The translations under genes and the position numbers were made by a program. Source: Streptococcus mitis (GTDB lineage: Bacteria > Bacillota > Bacilli > Lactobacillales > Streptococcaceae). Taken from it: DNA of 64,000 nucleotides. Below are positions 29,718-40,043 of this stretch, one piece after another; the first letter of the stretch is position 1, and each line of letters begins with the position of its first letter. The stretch lies in the NCBI RefSeq assembly GCF_009496285.1, contig NZ_WIJK01000009.1, positions 12,643 through 76,642 of the forward strand. Reading direction: 5' to 3'. Below the pieces are notes generated by a model that saw only the letters and a list, made by a program, of their open reading frames with translations, did no database searches and had not been told where the DNA came from.

Positions 29718-31082
29718 ATGAAGGTTGTTAAATTTGGTGGAAGCTCGCTTGCCTCTGCTAGTCAGTTAGAAAAAGTTTTAAATATTGTCAAAAGTGATCC
29801 AGAACGTCGTTTTGTAGTCGTCTCTGCGCCTGGTAAACGCAATTCTGAAGATACCAAGGTGACAGATGCCTTGATTAAATACTACCGCGACTATGTAGCT
29901 GGTAATGATATCAGTAAACGTCAAAACTGGATTATTGATCGCTATGCTGCCATGGTTAGTGAGCTAAAACTCAAACCAACAGTTCTAGAAAAAATCTCAA
30001 AAAGCATCCGTGCTCTTGCAACTCTTCCAATTGAAGATAATAAGTTTCTCTATGATACCTTTCTAGCAGCTGGAGAAAATAACAATGCCAAGTTGATTGC
30101 AGCCTACTTTAACCAAAATGGCTTGGAGGCGCGTTATGTTCATCCTAGAGAAGCTGGTATCGTCGTTACGAGCGAACCTGGAAATGCACGTATCATCCCA
30201 TCAAGTTACGATAAAATCGAGGAATTGACAAATTCAACTGAAGTTCTTGTTATCCCTGGTTTCTTCGGTGTTACGAAAGAAGATCAAATTTGTACCTTCT
30301 CACGTGGAGGTTCAGATATCACTGGTTCTATCATTGCTGCTGGTGTCAAAGCTGACCTCTATGAAAACTTTACTGATGTAGACGGAATCTTTGCAGCCCA
30401 CCCTGGTATTATCCATAAGCCACACTCTATCCCTGAATTGACCTACCGTGAAATGCGTGAATTGGCCTATGCAGGATTCTCTGTACTACACGATGAAGCA
30501 CTTCTACCTGCCTACCGTGGGAAAATTCCTCTTGTCATTAAAAATACCAACAATCCAGACCACCCAGGTACTCGCATTGTGCTACAACATAGCAGCGATA
30601 AATTTCCAGTTGTTGGGATCGCTGGTGATTCTGGCTTTGTCAGCATTAATATGTCTAAATATCTGATGAACCGCGAAATCGGTTTTGGTCGTAAAGTTCT
30701 TCAGATCCTTGAGGACCTTAATATTGGTTGGGAACATATGCCAACTGGTATCGATGACCTGTCTATCATCTTACGTTCACGAGAATTGACTCCGATTAAG
30801 GAAGAAGAAATCCTTCGTCAATTAGTCCAAAAAGCAGAGGTAGACCACGCTGAAATCGAACACGACCTCTCTATCATTATGATTGTTGGGGAAAAAATGA
30901 AGCGTCATATCGGGGTAACTGCTACAGCCACTCGTGCCTTATCTGAAAACAACATCAACATCCAAATGATGTCACAAGGTTCTAGTGAAGTTTCTATCAT
31001 GTTTGTTGTCCACAAAGACCAAGAAAAAGCCGCTCTTAAAGCTCTCTACCAAGCATTTTTCGGTGAAAATAAGGAAGACTAA
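29718..31082 (+). CDS. lysC: Aspartokinase
   Basis: Phosphorylates aspartate, the first step to lysine, threonine, methionine and diaminopimelate for peptidoglycan. 454 aa, monofunctional. The N-terminal kinase signature is MKVVKFGGSSLA. FSRGGSDITGS lies near residue 195, and two ACT domains lie at the C terminus (about 310-450, with GVTATATRALSENNINIQMMSQGS). An AGGAG site is present. The next gene follows after 2 bases. Confidence 0.94.
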   Translation: MKVVKFGGSSLASASQLEKVLNIVKSDPERRFVVVSAPGKRNSEDTKVTDALIKYYRDYVAGNDISKRQNWIIDRYAAMVSELKLKPTVLEKISKSIRALATLPIEDNKFLYDTFLAAGENNNAKLIAAYFNQNGLEARYVHPREAGIVVTSEPGNARIIPSSYDKIEELTNSTEVLVIPGFFGVTKEDQICTFSRGGSDITGSIIAAGVKADLYENFTDVDGIFAAHPGIIHKPHSIPELTYREMRELAYAGFSVLHDEALLPAYRGKIPLVIKNTNNPDHPGTRIVLQHSSDKFPVVGIAGDSGFVSINMSKYLMNREIGFGRKVLQILEDLNIGWEHMPTGIDDLSIILRSRELTPIKEEEILRQLVQKAEVDHAEIEHDLSIIMIVGEKMKRHIGVTATATRALSENNINIQMMSQGSSEVSIMFVVHKDQEKAALKALYQAFFGENKED

Positions 31083-31084
31083 AC

Positions 31085-31456
31085 ATGGCACAATCCCTCA
31101 ATAAGGTCGTCGACTTGCAAACAACTGGAACCTCCTATCTCTCCATTACAGGAAAGGTTGGAAAATTTCTGGTCGGAGATCATGCCCTAGAATTTTACTC
31201 AGATCGTAATGTCGAGGACTATATTCAAATCCCTTGGTCCAGCGTTAATCAAATCGGAGCCAATGTTTCAGGCCGCAAGGTTAGTCGTCATTTTGAAATC
31301 TTTACAGATCAAGGAAAATTCCTCTTCGCCTCAAAAGACTCTGGAAAAATTCTTAAGATTGCTCGTGAAAAATTGGGAAATGACAAGGTAGTCAAACTTC
31401 CTACCTTAGTCCAAATCATTGGTCGAAAAATTAAAAATCTATTTGCAAAAAAATAG
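31085..31456 (+). CDS. DUF956-family protein (ManO-like)
   Basis: 123-aa soluble protein with the DUF956 pattern (VDLQTTGTSYLSITGKVGKFLVGDHALEFY, IPWSSVNQIGANVSG, SRHFEIFTDQGKFLFASKDSGKILK). DUF956 proteins are often linked to the mannose PTS genes (ManO) in lactic acid bacteria, but here it is co-transcribed with aspartokinase and lies before serS. Its function is not established. The basic C terminus (GRKIKNLFAKK) is notable. Confidence 0.72.
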   Translation: MAQSLNKVVDLQTTGTSYLSITGKVGKFLVGDHALEFYSDRNVEDYIQIPWSSVNQIGANVSGRKVSRHFEIFTDQGKFLFASKDSGKILKIAREKLGNDKVVKLPTLVQIIGRKIKNLFAKK

Positions 31457-31465
31457 AAAGTTTAG

Positions 31466-31656
31466 TATAATCATAGAAACGGATAAGTAGGTTACTTCCT
31501 TCTTTCAGAAAGTCTGCGGGTGCTGCGAGCAGATAGAAGATTTAATTGAAATTCTACCGTTGTTTTAAATCAAATACAGAATCAAGTGCACACCTGTGAA
31601 GTTGGATGGAACCGTGGCCCTGCCACTCCAACGCTTTGTCAGGTGTGCTTTTTTCA
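31466..31656 (+). ncRNA. T-box riboswitch of serS
   Basis: Leader RNA expected to sense uncharged tRNA(Ser). TATAAT at 31466-31471 starts it. The T-box core TGGAACCGTGG lies at 31607-31617. The terminator stem GCACACCTG (31588-31596) / CAGGTGTGC (31640-31648) is followed by a T run, and the T-box core sits inside this stem, as in the anti-terminator switch. Any coding frame running through the leader into serS is an artefact. Confidence 0.88.
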
Positions 31657-31669
31657 TAAAGGAGTTTAT

Positions 31670-32944
31670 ATGTTAGATATCAAACGTATTCGTACAGACT
31701 TTGATGCTGTCGCAGAAAAACTAGCTACACGTGGTGTAGATGCTGCTATCTTGAACGAGATGAAAGAAATCGATGCCAAACGACGTGACATCTTGGTTAA
31801 GGTTGAAACCCTCAAGGCTGAACGTAACACAGTTTCTGCTGAGATTGCCCAAGCTAAACGTAACAAGGAAAATGCAGACGACAAGATTGCAGCTATGCAA
31901 ACCCTATCTGCTGAGGTCAAAGCTCTTGATGCTGAATTGGCAGAAATTGATGCTAAATTGACAGAATTTACCACAACTCTTCCAAACATCCCAGCTGATA
32001 GCGTGCCTATCGGTGCAGACGAAGATGATAACGTAGAAGTTCGCCGTTGGGGAACTCCTCGCGAGTTCGACTTTGAACCAAAAGCTCACTGGGATCTAGG
32101 TGAAGATCTTGGTATTCTTGACTGGGAACGTGGTGGAAAGGTAACTGGAGCGCGCTTCCTCTTCTATAAAGGACTTGGGGCTCGTTTGGAACGTGCGATC
32201 TACAACTTTATGTTGGATGAGCATGGAAAAGAAGGTTACACTGAAGTCATCACACCTTACATGGTTAACCATGACTCAATGTTTGGTACAGGACAATATC
32301 CAAAATTCAAAGAAGATACGTTTGAATTGAAAGATACGAACTACGTCCTCATTCCTACAGCTGAAGTTCCTCTGACCAACTACTACCGTGATGAAATTCT
32401 TGATGGAAAAGACTTACCAATCTACTTTACTGCTATGAGCCCATCATTCCGTTCTGAAGCTGGTTCAGCTGGTCGTGATACTCGTGGTTTGATTCGTTTA
32501 CACCAATTCCACAAGGTAGAAATGGTGAAATTTGCCAAGCCTGAAGAGTCATACGAAGAACTAGAAAAGATGACAGCCAACGCTGAAAACATCCTTCAAA
32601 AACTCAACCTTCCATATCGCGTAGTTGCTCTCTCTACCGGAGATATGGGCTTCTCTGCTGCTAAGACTTATGACTTGGAAGTATGGATCCCTGCGCAAAA
32701 CACATATCGTGAAATCTCAAGCTGTTCAAATACAGAAGATTTCCAAGCTCGTCGTGCCCAAATCCGTTACCGTGATGAAGCCGATGGTAAGGTTAAACTT
32801 CTTCATACTTTGAATGGTTCTGGACTTGCTGTTGGTCGTACAGTCGCTGCTATCCTTGAAAACTATCAAAACGAAGATGGTTCTGTGACCATTCCAGAAG
32901 TTCTTCGTCCATACATGGGTGGAGCTGAAGTTATCAAACCATAA
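31670..32944 (+). CDS. serS: Seryl-tRNA synthetase
   Basis: Class II synthetase, 424 aa, charging tRNA(Ser). The start is ATG 31670 after AAGGAG; the in-frame ATG 84 bases upstream lies in the T-box. The N-terminal coiled-coil tRNA-binding arm spans about residues 27-105. Motif 2 ([24 protein letters not shown], near 265-290) and motif 3 ([18 protein letters not shown], near 380) are visible. Confidence 0.96.
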   Translation: MLDIKRIRTDFDAVAEKLATRGVDAAILNEMKEIDAKRRDILVKVETLKAERNTVSAEIAQAKRNKENADDKIAAMQTLSAEVKALDAELAEIDAKLTEFTTTLPNIPADSVPIGADEDDNVEVRRWGTPREFDFEPKAHWDLGEDLGILDWERGGKVTGARFLFYKGLGARLERAIYNFMLDEHGKEGYTEVITPYMVNHDSMFGTGQYPKFKEDTFELKDTNYVLIPTAEVPLTNYYRDEILDGKDLPIYFTAMSPSFRSEAGSAGRDTRGLIRLHQFHKVEMVKFAKPEESYEELEKMTANAENILQKLNLPYRVVALSTGDMGFSAAKTYDLEVWIPAQNTYREISSCSNTEDFQARRAQIRYRDEADGKVKLLHTLNGSGLAVGRTVAAILENYQNEDGSVTIPEVLRPYMGGAEVIKP

Positions 32945-32956
32945 TTAATTGAATGT

Positions 32957-32989
32957 AAAAAGAGGAAGCTGAGCTCCCTCTTTTTGAGT
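32957..32989 (+). terminator. Terminator after serS
   Basis: AAAAAGAGG pairs with CCTCTTTTT; the loop contains a self-complementary AGCTGAGCT. Confidence 0.85.
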
Positions 32990-33000
32990 AATTCAAAAGA

Positions 33001-33036
33001 AACAGGTAGAAATCTTTCATTCTACCTGTTTTTATT
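33001..33036 (-). terminator. Terminator after groEL (bidirectional)
   Basis: AACAGGTAGAA pairs with TTCTACCTGTT; T-rich tails follow on both strands. Confidence 0.82.
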
Positions 33037-33042
33037 TATTTC

Positions 33043-34962
<1,920 letters not shown>

Positions 34963-34991
34963 CTGTTTTCCTCCATAATTCAATCATATTA

Positions 34992-35018
34992 TTAGCACTC
35001 TTTGTATACGAGTGCTAA
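34992..35018 (-). promoter_or_regulatory. CIRCE operator (HrcA) of groESL
   Basis: Perfect TTAGCACTC-N9-GAGTGCTAA between the promoter and groES. HrcA repression of groESL through CIRCE is well established. Confidence 0.97.
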
Positions 35019-35029
35019 ACCATAGTTCT

Positions 35030-35057
35030 ATTGTATCACTTGGTCAAAAATAGTCAA
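35030..35057 (-). promoter_or_regulatory. Promoter of groESL
   Basis: On the minus strand TTGACT (35057-35052), a 16-bp spacer and TACAAT (35035-35030) lie just upstream of CIRCE. Confidence 0.8.
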
Positions 35058-35080
35058 GAAAAAAGTCTGATTTATAGCAT

Positions 35081-35113
35081 AAAAAAGAGTTCGAGAAACT
35101 CTCAAACTCTTGT
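35081..35113 (-). terminator. Terminator after ssbB
   Basis: On the minus strand, AAGAGTTTGAGA pairs with TTCTCGAACTCTT and a TTTT run follows. Confidence 0.75.
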
Positions 35114-35117
35114 CATT

Positions 35118-35513
35118 TTAAAATGGAAGTTCCTCCTCTTCCAAAACAAGATCTGCTAAGTCTTGGCCTGCATTATTTTCACGCATAGCACGTTGGGCAC
35201 GGCTTTCTAAGAGTTGGAAACCTGTACAGAGAACTTCTGTTACATAGTTGGTCTGTCCATTCTTTTCAAACTTACGGGTACGAAGTTCTCCATCCACAGA
35301 AATGAGACTACCTTTGCTTCCATAGCTAGCCAAGGTTTCAGCCAATTTGCCCCAGACCACAATATTGATGAAGTCTGCTTCACGTTCCCCATTTTGATCT
35401 TTATAACGGCGATTCACTGCGATAGTTGCTCGTGCAACGGACTTGTCATTGTTGGTTTTGTGCAATTCTGGTGTTGCCACAATTCTTCCAATAAGAATAA
35501 TTTTATTAAACAT
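35118..35513 (-). CDS. ssbB: Competence-induced single-stranded DNA-binding protein
   Basis: OB-fold ssDNA-binding protein, 131 aa. The family start MFNKIILIGRIVATPEL and the short acidic C-terminal tip (EEEELPF) are present. It lacks the long Gln/Asn-rich tail of the housekeeping SsbA. It coats incoming ssDNA during transformation. The cin-box upstream and the position beside groESL match pneumococcal ssbB. An AGGAGG site is present. Confidence 0.92.
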   Translation of the reverse strand: MFNKIILIGRIVATPELHKTNNDKSVARATIAVNRRYKDQNGEREADFINIVVWGKLAETLASYGSKGSLISVDGELRTRKFEKNGQTNYVTEVLCTGFQLLESRAQRAMRENNAGQDLADLVLEEEELPF

Positions 35514-35534
35514 TTTTTCATCCTCCTACTTATC

Positions 35535-35542
35535 TATTCGAA
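35535..35542 (-). promoter_or_regulatory. cin-box (SigX/ComX promoter element) of ssbB
   Basis: On the minus strand TTCGAATA, one mismatch from the SigX consensus TACGAATA, 22 bases before the ssbB start. It marks the gene as late-competence. Confidence 0.82.
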
Positions 35543-35588
35543 GGAAATCAAAAAAAGTTACAAAATTTGTAACTTTTTTAAAATAATG

Positions 35589-36350
35589 TTAGTCTCTGTG
35601 AATCATAAATCCAGTTGCTTGTTGATTGGCCATGATGGTCATATCTGTGATTTGTACACGTCGTGGTTGACTGGTTACATAGACAACAGCATCTGCGATA
35701 TCTTGCGCCTGCAAGGCTTCGAGTCCCTGATAGACCGTTGCAGCCCGTGCCTCATCTCCATGGAAACGGACCTTAGAAAAGTCAGTCTCTACAATACCAG
35801 GCTGAATAGTCGTCACCTTGATATCTGTAGCTATGGTGTCAATCCGAATCCCATCTGAAAAAGTTTTGACAGCTGCCTTGGTTGCTGAATAGACTGCTGC
35901 ACCAGCGTAGGCGTAAATACCTGCGGTTGAACCCATATTAATGATATGGCCTTGATTTGCAGTCACCATAGAAGGCAAGAGGCAACGAGTGACTGCCATC
36001 AAACCCTTGACATTGGTATCCAGCATGGTCAGCATATCCAACTCTTCATAATCCTGATAAGGAGCTAAACCTAAAGCCAGGCCAGCATTATTAACTAAAA
36101 TATCAATAGAACCTACTGCTTCAAGAATTTCTGAACAAACAGTCTTAACCATTGTCATATCTGTTACATCTAGCGGAAAGGTCCAAACTTTTTGACTTGG
36201 ATAGGCTTTTATAAACTCGTTTTTTAGGACTTCAAGTCTTTCTGTTCGACGTCCTATAAGAACGACATTCTCACCTTTTTCTAGATAGGCACGCGCAATT
36301 GCTTCACCGATGCCTGATGTTGCACCTGTGATCACAACATTTTTTGCCAT
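35589..36350 (-). CDS. Short-chain dehydrogenase/reductase (YdfG-like)
   Basis: NAD(P)-dependent oxidoreductase, 253 aa. Cofactor loop TGATSGIG near residue 8, NNAGLAL near 90, GSTAG with Ser near 142, and the YSATKAAVK catalytic pair near 155. This pattern, with the RIDTIATDIKVTTIQPG stretch, resembles NADP-dependent 3-hydroxy-acid dehydrogenases (YdfG group). The substrate is not predictable. A GGAG site is present. The next upstream gene ends 30 bases away, so the run 35.6-37.6 kb may be one transcript. Confidence 0.82.
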   Translation of the reverse strand: MAKNVVITGATSGIGEAIARAYLEKGENVVLIGRRTERLEVLKNEFIKAYPSQKVWTFPLDVTDMTMVKTVCSEILEAVGSIDILVNNAGLALGLAPYQDYEELDMLTMLDTNVKGLMAVTRCLLPSMVTANQGHIINMGSTAGIYAYAGAAVYSATKAAVKTFSDGIRIDTIATDIKVTTIQPGIVETDFSKVRFHGDEARAATVYQGLEALQAQDIADAVVYVTSQPRRVQITDMTIMANQQATGFMIHRD

Positions 36351-36379
36351 CTTACTTTCTCCTATCTAACTGAACAAAT

Positions 36380-37006
36380 TTAAGCTGTCCAGTGTTTTGC
36401 TGGGTCAAATGGTGTTCCGACAACTTGGTCTTCTGACAATTCAATGACACCACGCTTTTGTGGAGCATTTGGTAAGGCAAGTTCACGAGGACTGCACATC
36501 ATCCCAAAACTCTTTTCACCACGAAGTTCCCCTGGGAAAATGAGATTCCCTTTTGGCATCATAGCTCCTGGAAGAGCAACAATGGTTTTTAAACCGACAC
36601 GCGCATTAGGAGCTCCTGCAACGATTTGCACTGTCTTATCACTCGCAACTGCCACTTGGCAGATATTGAGGTGGTCACTATCTGGATGCGCAACCATTTC
36701 TACAATTTCTCCAACGACAAATTTCGGTTCCTTGTCATTGACAATTTCTTCTGTAAAACCTTCCGCCTGTAATTCTTGGTTCAAACGAGCTACTTGGTCG
36801 TCTGTCAAAAATACTTGGCCACGTTCCTCAATTTCGAATAAGCTAGAAACTTCAAAAATGTTCCAAGCAACAGTTTCACCAGTTTCCTTTAGGAATACAC
36901 GTGCCACATTGCCTTTACGCTCAACATCTAGTTTGGCATCGCCACTATTTTTCACGATGACCATAAGGACATCACCGACATGTTCTTTGTTATATGTAAA
37001 AATCAT
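36380..37006 (-). CDS. ytpR: tRNA-binding-domain protein (YtpR family)
   Basis: 208 aa. The C-terminal EMAP/tRNA-binding OB fold (about residues 100-200) shows HPDSDHLNICQVAVASD, VAGAPNARVGLKTIVALPGA and FGMMCSPREL, as in the N-terminal domain of PheRS beta. The N-terminal part (about 90 aa) is DUF4479-like. The biological role is not settled. It is coupled to a thioredoxin-like gene 13 bases upstream. Confidence 0.85.
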   Translation of the reverse strand: MIFTYNKEHVGDVLMVIVKNSGDAKLDVERKGNVARVFLKETGETVAWNIFEVSSLFEIEERGQVFLTDDQVARLNQELQAEGFTEEIVNDKEPKFVVGEIVEMVAHPDSDHLNICQVAVASDKTVQIVAGAPNARVGLKTIVALPGAMMPKGNLIFPGELRGEKSFGMMCSPRELALPNAPQKRGVIELSEDQVVGTPFDPAKHWTA

Positions 37007-37019
37007 TCTTTCTTTTCTC

Positions 37020-37337
37020 CTATTTTAATTCTGCTAAAAAGTCGTTTATTTGTGCCTTGGTTTTACGGTCACGATTGACAAAGCGTCCAATCTCCTTGTC
37101 CTTATCTAAGACAACAAGACTTGGAATTCCGTAAACATCCCAAAGTTTGGCTAAGTCCATGTACTCATCACGGTCTACTCGTATAAAGGTAAACTCTGGA
37201 TTGGTCTCTTCAATCTCTGGCAGAGCTGGATAGATATAGCGACAATCGCCACACCAATCCGCAACAAAAAGGAAGACCTTCTTGCCATCCTGTTCTACTA
37301 GATTTGCTAATTCTTCTAAACTATTAGGAGAAATCAT
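37020..37337 (-). CDS. Thioredoxin-family protein
   Basis: 105-aa cytoplasmic thioredoxin fold with the active site WCGDC near residue 28 (the classical thioredoxin site is WCGPC) and the cis-Pro segment YGIPSLVV near 72. Likely a thiol-disulphide oxidoreductase or a bacilliredoxin-like protein; no signal peptide. It overlaps the gene upstream by 4 bases (ATGA-type). Confidence 0.88.
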   Translation of the reverse strand: MISPNSLEELANLVEQDGKKVFLFVADWCGDCRYIYPALPEIEETNPEFTFIRVDRDEYMDLAKLWDVYGIPSLVVLDKDKEIGRFVNRDRKTKAQINDFLAELK

Positions 37338-37624
37338 AAAACTTCCTCCTCGTAGATGAGATCTTCATCTTCGTAGACAAAGGTATAGTGACGACCATCT
37401 TCAAACATGACACCTCCGACCAAGCGATTCATATCACTTTCGTAAAGCTGTACGTAAAGAGTTGCAATAACTCCCATTTTTGAGAATTCCTCTCGGACTC
37501 TACTAGTTAATTCTTCTTGACTTGCCATTAGTTTGTGATCATCAGCTATTTTCTTAGCACCAAAGGCAAGTGCTCCAAGCCCTGCCACGACTAAACCTGT
37601 TTTAATAATATTTTTCGTTTTCAT
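37334..37624 (-). CDS. DUF4651-family small membrane-anchored protein
   Basis: 96 aa from ATG 37624 (MKTKNIIKTGL). An N-terminal hydrophobic helix (LVVAGLGALAFGAKK) is followed by an acidic soluble part. The frame from 37642 includes promoter bases. A TACAAT (-10) lies only six bases before this ATG and no Shine-Dalgarno sequence is present, so the mRNA may be leaderless. The function is unknown. It is the first gene of the thioredoxin-ytpR-SDR run. Confidence 0.75.
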   Translation of the reverse strand: MKTKNIIKTGLVVAGLGALAFGAKKIADDHKLMASQEELTSRVREEFSKMGVIATLYVQLYESDMNRLVGGVMFEDGRHYTFVYEDEDLIYEEEVL

Positions 37625-37700
37625 GCTAACATTGTAACACAAAAAGGCTCAAGGAACAATGAAAAAGGGAGTCCCACTCCCCTTTACCAATATTGAAAAC

Positions 37701-37955
37701 TTAATAGTTTCTCTCTCCAAATAAATCTTCTGGTAAATCATGGAATCCCTTGCCTGCCTTGAAATTTTCAAACTTGCCTAGCAAGAACTGGTAGGCATCC
37801 AAGCGGCTTTCATAGCGAATCATGGCATCTTTAGCACGCTCATCTTGATCTTCTTCATAGACCTTTTGGCTTTCCTTGAGCGCCATATCGTTAATCATGA
37901 TTTGGGTATTAACCCAAGCTTCAAATTCTTTCATAAATTCTTGTTCGTAACTCAT
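37701..37955 (-). CDS. DUF1912-family protein (84 aa)
   Basis: Small acidic helical protein conserved in streptococci (MSYEQEFMKEFEAWVNTQI...FHDLPEDLFGERNY). No function is known to me. It follows the DUF438 gene by 9 bases and has a good AAGGAG site; it is the last gene of the DUF1858-DUF438-DUF1912 unit. Confidence 0.75.
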   Translation of the reverse strand: MSYEQEFMKEFEAWVNTQIMINDMALKESQKVYEEDQDERAKDAMIRYESRLDAYQFLLGKFENFKAGKGFHDLPEDLFGERNY

Positions 37956-37964
37956 TGTTTCTCC

Positions 37965-39299
37965 TTATTCTAATCCACGGAAATAGTCTGTATCAATCTC
38001 ACGGTAAGGCTGGATATCCTGAACATACTCCAATACACCTTGAAATTCTCCATTTTCATCGTGTACTGCAGCATAGGTGATATGGACAAACTTACCTCGT
38101 GACTCGGACTTGAACCACATCTCGTACTTGTCCTTGACCCCGTCACGAAGACCTTTCATAATGGTCTTTACCTTATCAAGGTACTTGGGTGGGTGACAAA
38201 GCTCAACATTTCGCCCTACTTGAGAAGGTGTCCGCTTGAAAATCATTTCATCTGCTGGCGTATTGTCATTGTAATACTGGAAAATATCATCCTTATTAAC
38301 AAAGGTAATTTCCATTGGCAGATGGTTGAGAATAAGATTAGCCTGCTCGACTGACAGATAGCCATTACCAAAAGCCTGTTGACTATGGCGATCTACTACC
38401 GCTTCCTTTTCCTTAGGTGTGAAGGTGATAGTAAACTGACCTTCTGGCGTGTCGATAACCTTCTGAACTTGGTCTTCTACAGTTTCTGGCTGACTTGGCT
38501 CTTCTACACTTTTCTTCTCAACAAAGCTTTTACGTTCAGGAACCCATTTCTCAGACGGACGGATAATGGCATAGCCATAAGCATCACTTTCCTCGGCAAT
38601 CTGAATCCAGTCATCCTGGGTAAAGGATTCGAGTAGAATCATGAGGAGGATGGATTCTTCCTTAAAAATCATACTCTCAAATTCTGTCGCAAAAGCTTCA
38701 AAATCTGCCTTTACAGTGCTAATAGACACTTCTGGTAGGGACTTGGCTGTCGTCAAGGCTTTTTGAAAGAGTTCCCTGATTTGGTCATCCACTCCCCACA
38801 TGACTTTTGGTGGCGAATCATGTCCATAACGTTCCATGATAGGAAAGAAGAGTTCTTCCTTGCGCTGGTAGTGACGGTCAAACTGACCTACAAGTCCCAT
38901 CTGGCGAACCAAACCCTTACGCATCTCCGCAAGCATTTCCTCATCCTCCATAGACTCATACGTGTCTAACAGTCTACGAACACGAATCAAGGCAGCACGG
39001 AGGGCTAGATTTTCATCCTTAAAAACACGGACAGGATGACCTGGATGGTCGGTATCTTCAACTTCAACACCCCTAACAGCATTTTTAAAGAGATTGGCAT
39101 GGACATCACAAAGCTCCATGACATCTTCAAAGGTCACACCTGAGTCAGAGTTCATCAACTCGTGCTCCATGAGAGAAATCTCGATAGCTGATACACCTGT
39201 AAAGGTTTCATCAAAGCGTTCCTGAACGGATTCAGGGGAGGCTCCATTATGCAATTCTAATAAAATATCCCGTAGGACATGAATTCGTTCATCTGCCAT
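37965..39299 (-). CDS. DUF438 / hemerythrin-like / PAS sensor protein
   Basis: 444 aa, three parts. The N-terminal DUF438 part spans residues 1 to about 70. A hemerythrin-like helical bundle spans about 80-225 (HPGHPVRVFKDENLALR; HYQRKEELFFPIMERYG with metal-type His/Glu). A C-terminal PAS domain spans about 315-440 (MEITFVNKDDIFQYYND, VELCHPPKYLDKVKTI). No kinase or DNA-binding domain is visible. Likely a cytoplasmic redox/oxygen or iron sensor that signals through protein contact (inference). It is translationally coupled to the DUF1858 gene (stop and start share position 39299). Confidence 0.82.
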   Translation of the reverse strand: MADERIHVLRDILLELHNGASPESVQERFDETFTGVSAIEISLMEHELMNSDSGVTFEDVMELCDVHANLFKNAVRGVEVEDTDHPGHPVRVFKDENLALRAALIRVRRLLDTYESMEDEEMLAEMRKGLVRQMGLVGQFDRHYQRKEELFFPIMERYGHDSPPKVMWGVDDQIRELFQKALTTAKSLPEVSISTVKADFEAFATEFESMIFKEESILLMILLESFTQDDWIQIAEESDAYGYAIIRPSEKWVPERKSFVEKKSVEEPSQPETVEDQVQKVIDTPEGQFTITFTPKEKEAVVDRHSQQAFGNGYLSVEQANLILNHLPMEITFVNKDDIFQYYNDNTPADEMIFKRTPSQVGRNVELCHPPKYLDKVKTIMKGLRDGVKDKYEMWFKSESRGKFVHITYAAVHDENGEFQGVLEYVQDIQPYREIDTDYFRGLE

Positions 39300-39532
39300 T
39301 AGTCTAATCCAATCACTTCGTAACCATTTGCTTCCAGTGTGCGTACAATCTTGTCCATAGGAGTTCCCTCCAGCTTAGCCCCCTGTTTGAGCGATACTTT
39401 TCGTCCGACTGTATTTCGCATCAAGGGATTTGCAAGAGGTTTAAAACCAAGTTCTACTAGGATATCCAAAACTTCTGGATGCTTGTCCACCACTTCCGCA
39501 ACAGGAATAGATACATCAATGATATTGTCCAT
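39299..39532 (-). CDS. DUF1858-domain protein
   Basis: 77 aa from ATG 39532 (MDNIIDVSIPVAEVVDKHPEVLD), six bases after GGAGG; two closer upstream ATGs exist. DUF1858 is a small domain found beside hemerythrin/DUF438 proteins and sometimes described as hybrid-cluster-associated. Its overlap with the DUF438 gene suggests that the two products work together. Confidence 0.78.
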   Translation of the reverse strand: MDNIIDVSIPVAEVVDKHPEVLDILVELGFKPLANPLMRNTVGRKVSLKQGAKLEGTPMDKIVRTLEANGYEVIGLD

Positions 39533-39710
39533 CATAACCTCCATCATATTCTCTAACAGTTTTTTCTTTTTTATTATACCACAAGGGCAAAGATTAAAAA
39601 ACTAGCAGTAGAAGACTTGCTAGTTTATTTCGTATCACTTCATTATTTCTAAATATATAGATTCTTCCTAGTAAATATCCCAAAGTCTTAATGTATCTTT
39701 AGTATTATCA

Positions 39711-39863
39711 TTAAAGAAGTTTGAAAAACCAGTCTATGATTTTGAAAAGAATCTTATAGAACAGTAATTGGAAGGCGAAAGAGATTAGGAACCAGAGTAT
39801 TTTTATCAGACCAACAATTGGTGTTATAAAAAGAAGAGTAAAGAACCTCCAAAAAGATTTCAT
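39711..39863 (-). CDS. Very small hydrophobic protein (50 aa)
   Basis: Hydrophobic along its whole length (MKSFWRFFTLLFITPIVGLI then aromatic and Leu/Ile-rich, ending FFKLL). It has a GGAGGATAAAG ribosome site and its ATG overlaps the stop of the preceding gene (ATGA), so translation is coupled. It could form one or two membrane helices. I do not recognise it. It is the third gene of a three-gene unit (40823 to 39711). The rest of the gap to 39532 holds no clear gene. Confidence 0.65.
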   Translation of the reverse strand: MKSFWRFFTLLFITPIVGLIKILWFLISFAFQLLFYKILFKIIDWFFKLL

Positions 39864-40042
39864 TCTTTATCCTCCGGTTTCATCAACCAAGTGGCTGTAT
39901 CCATAAGCTTATCTACGAGAACTAATTTCGCCAAACTAACTACTGTGTTTTCATCTTTTTTTATGGTTTCTGCAACTTTTAAAGCTTGCCTTGTAAGAAG
40001 ATAATTACCGTAGGTTTTGGCCAGTACTGTTATGATCCCCAT
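39860..40042 (-). CDS. Small conserved protein of unknown function (60 aa)
   Basis: Starts at ATG 40042 (MGIITVLAKTYGNYLL) after GAAGGAGAATGAC; the longer frame to 40111 lies inside the upstream gene. The product is amphipathic and helical with a charged C terminus (MKPEDKE). It begins one base after the upstream gene's stop and overlaps the next gene by 4 bases. Confidence 0.7.
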   Translation of the reverse strand: MGIITVLAKTYGNYLLTRQALKVAETIKKDENTVVSLAKLVLVDKLMDTATWLMKPEDKE

Positions 40043-40043
40043 G

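Noticed and set aside
31586..31669. Upstream ATG as the serS start
   Set aside because: It lies within the T-box terminator stem; the ATG at 31670 has a proper RBS and gives the family length.
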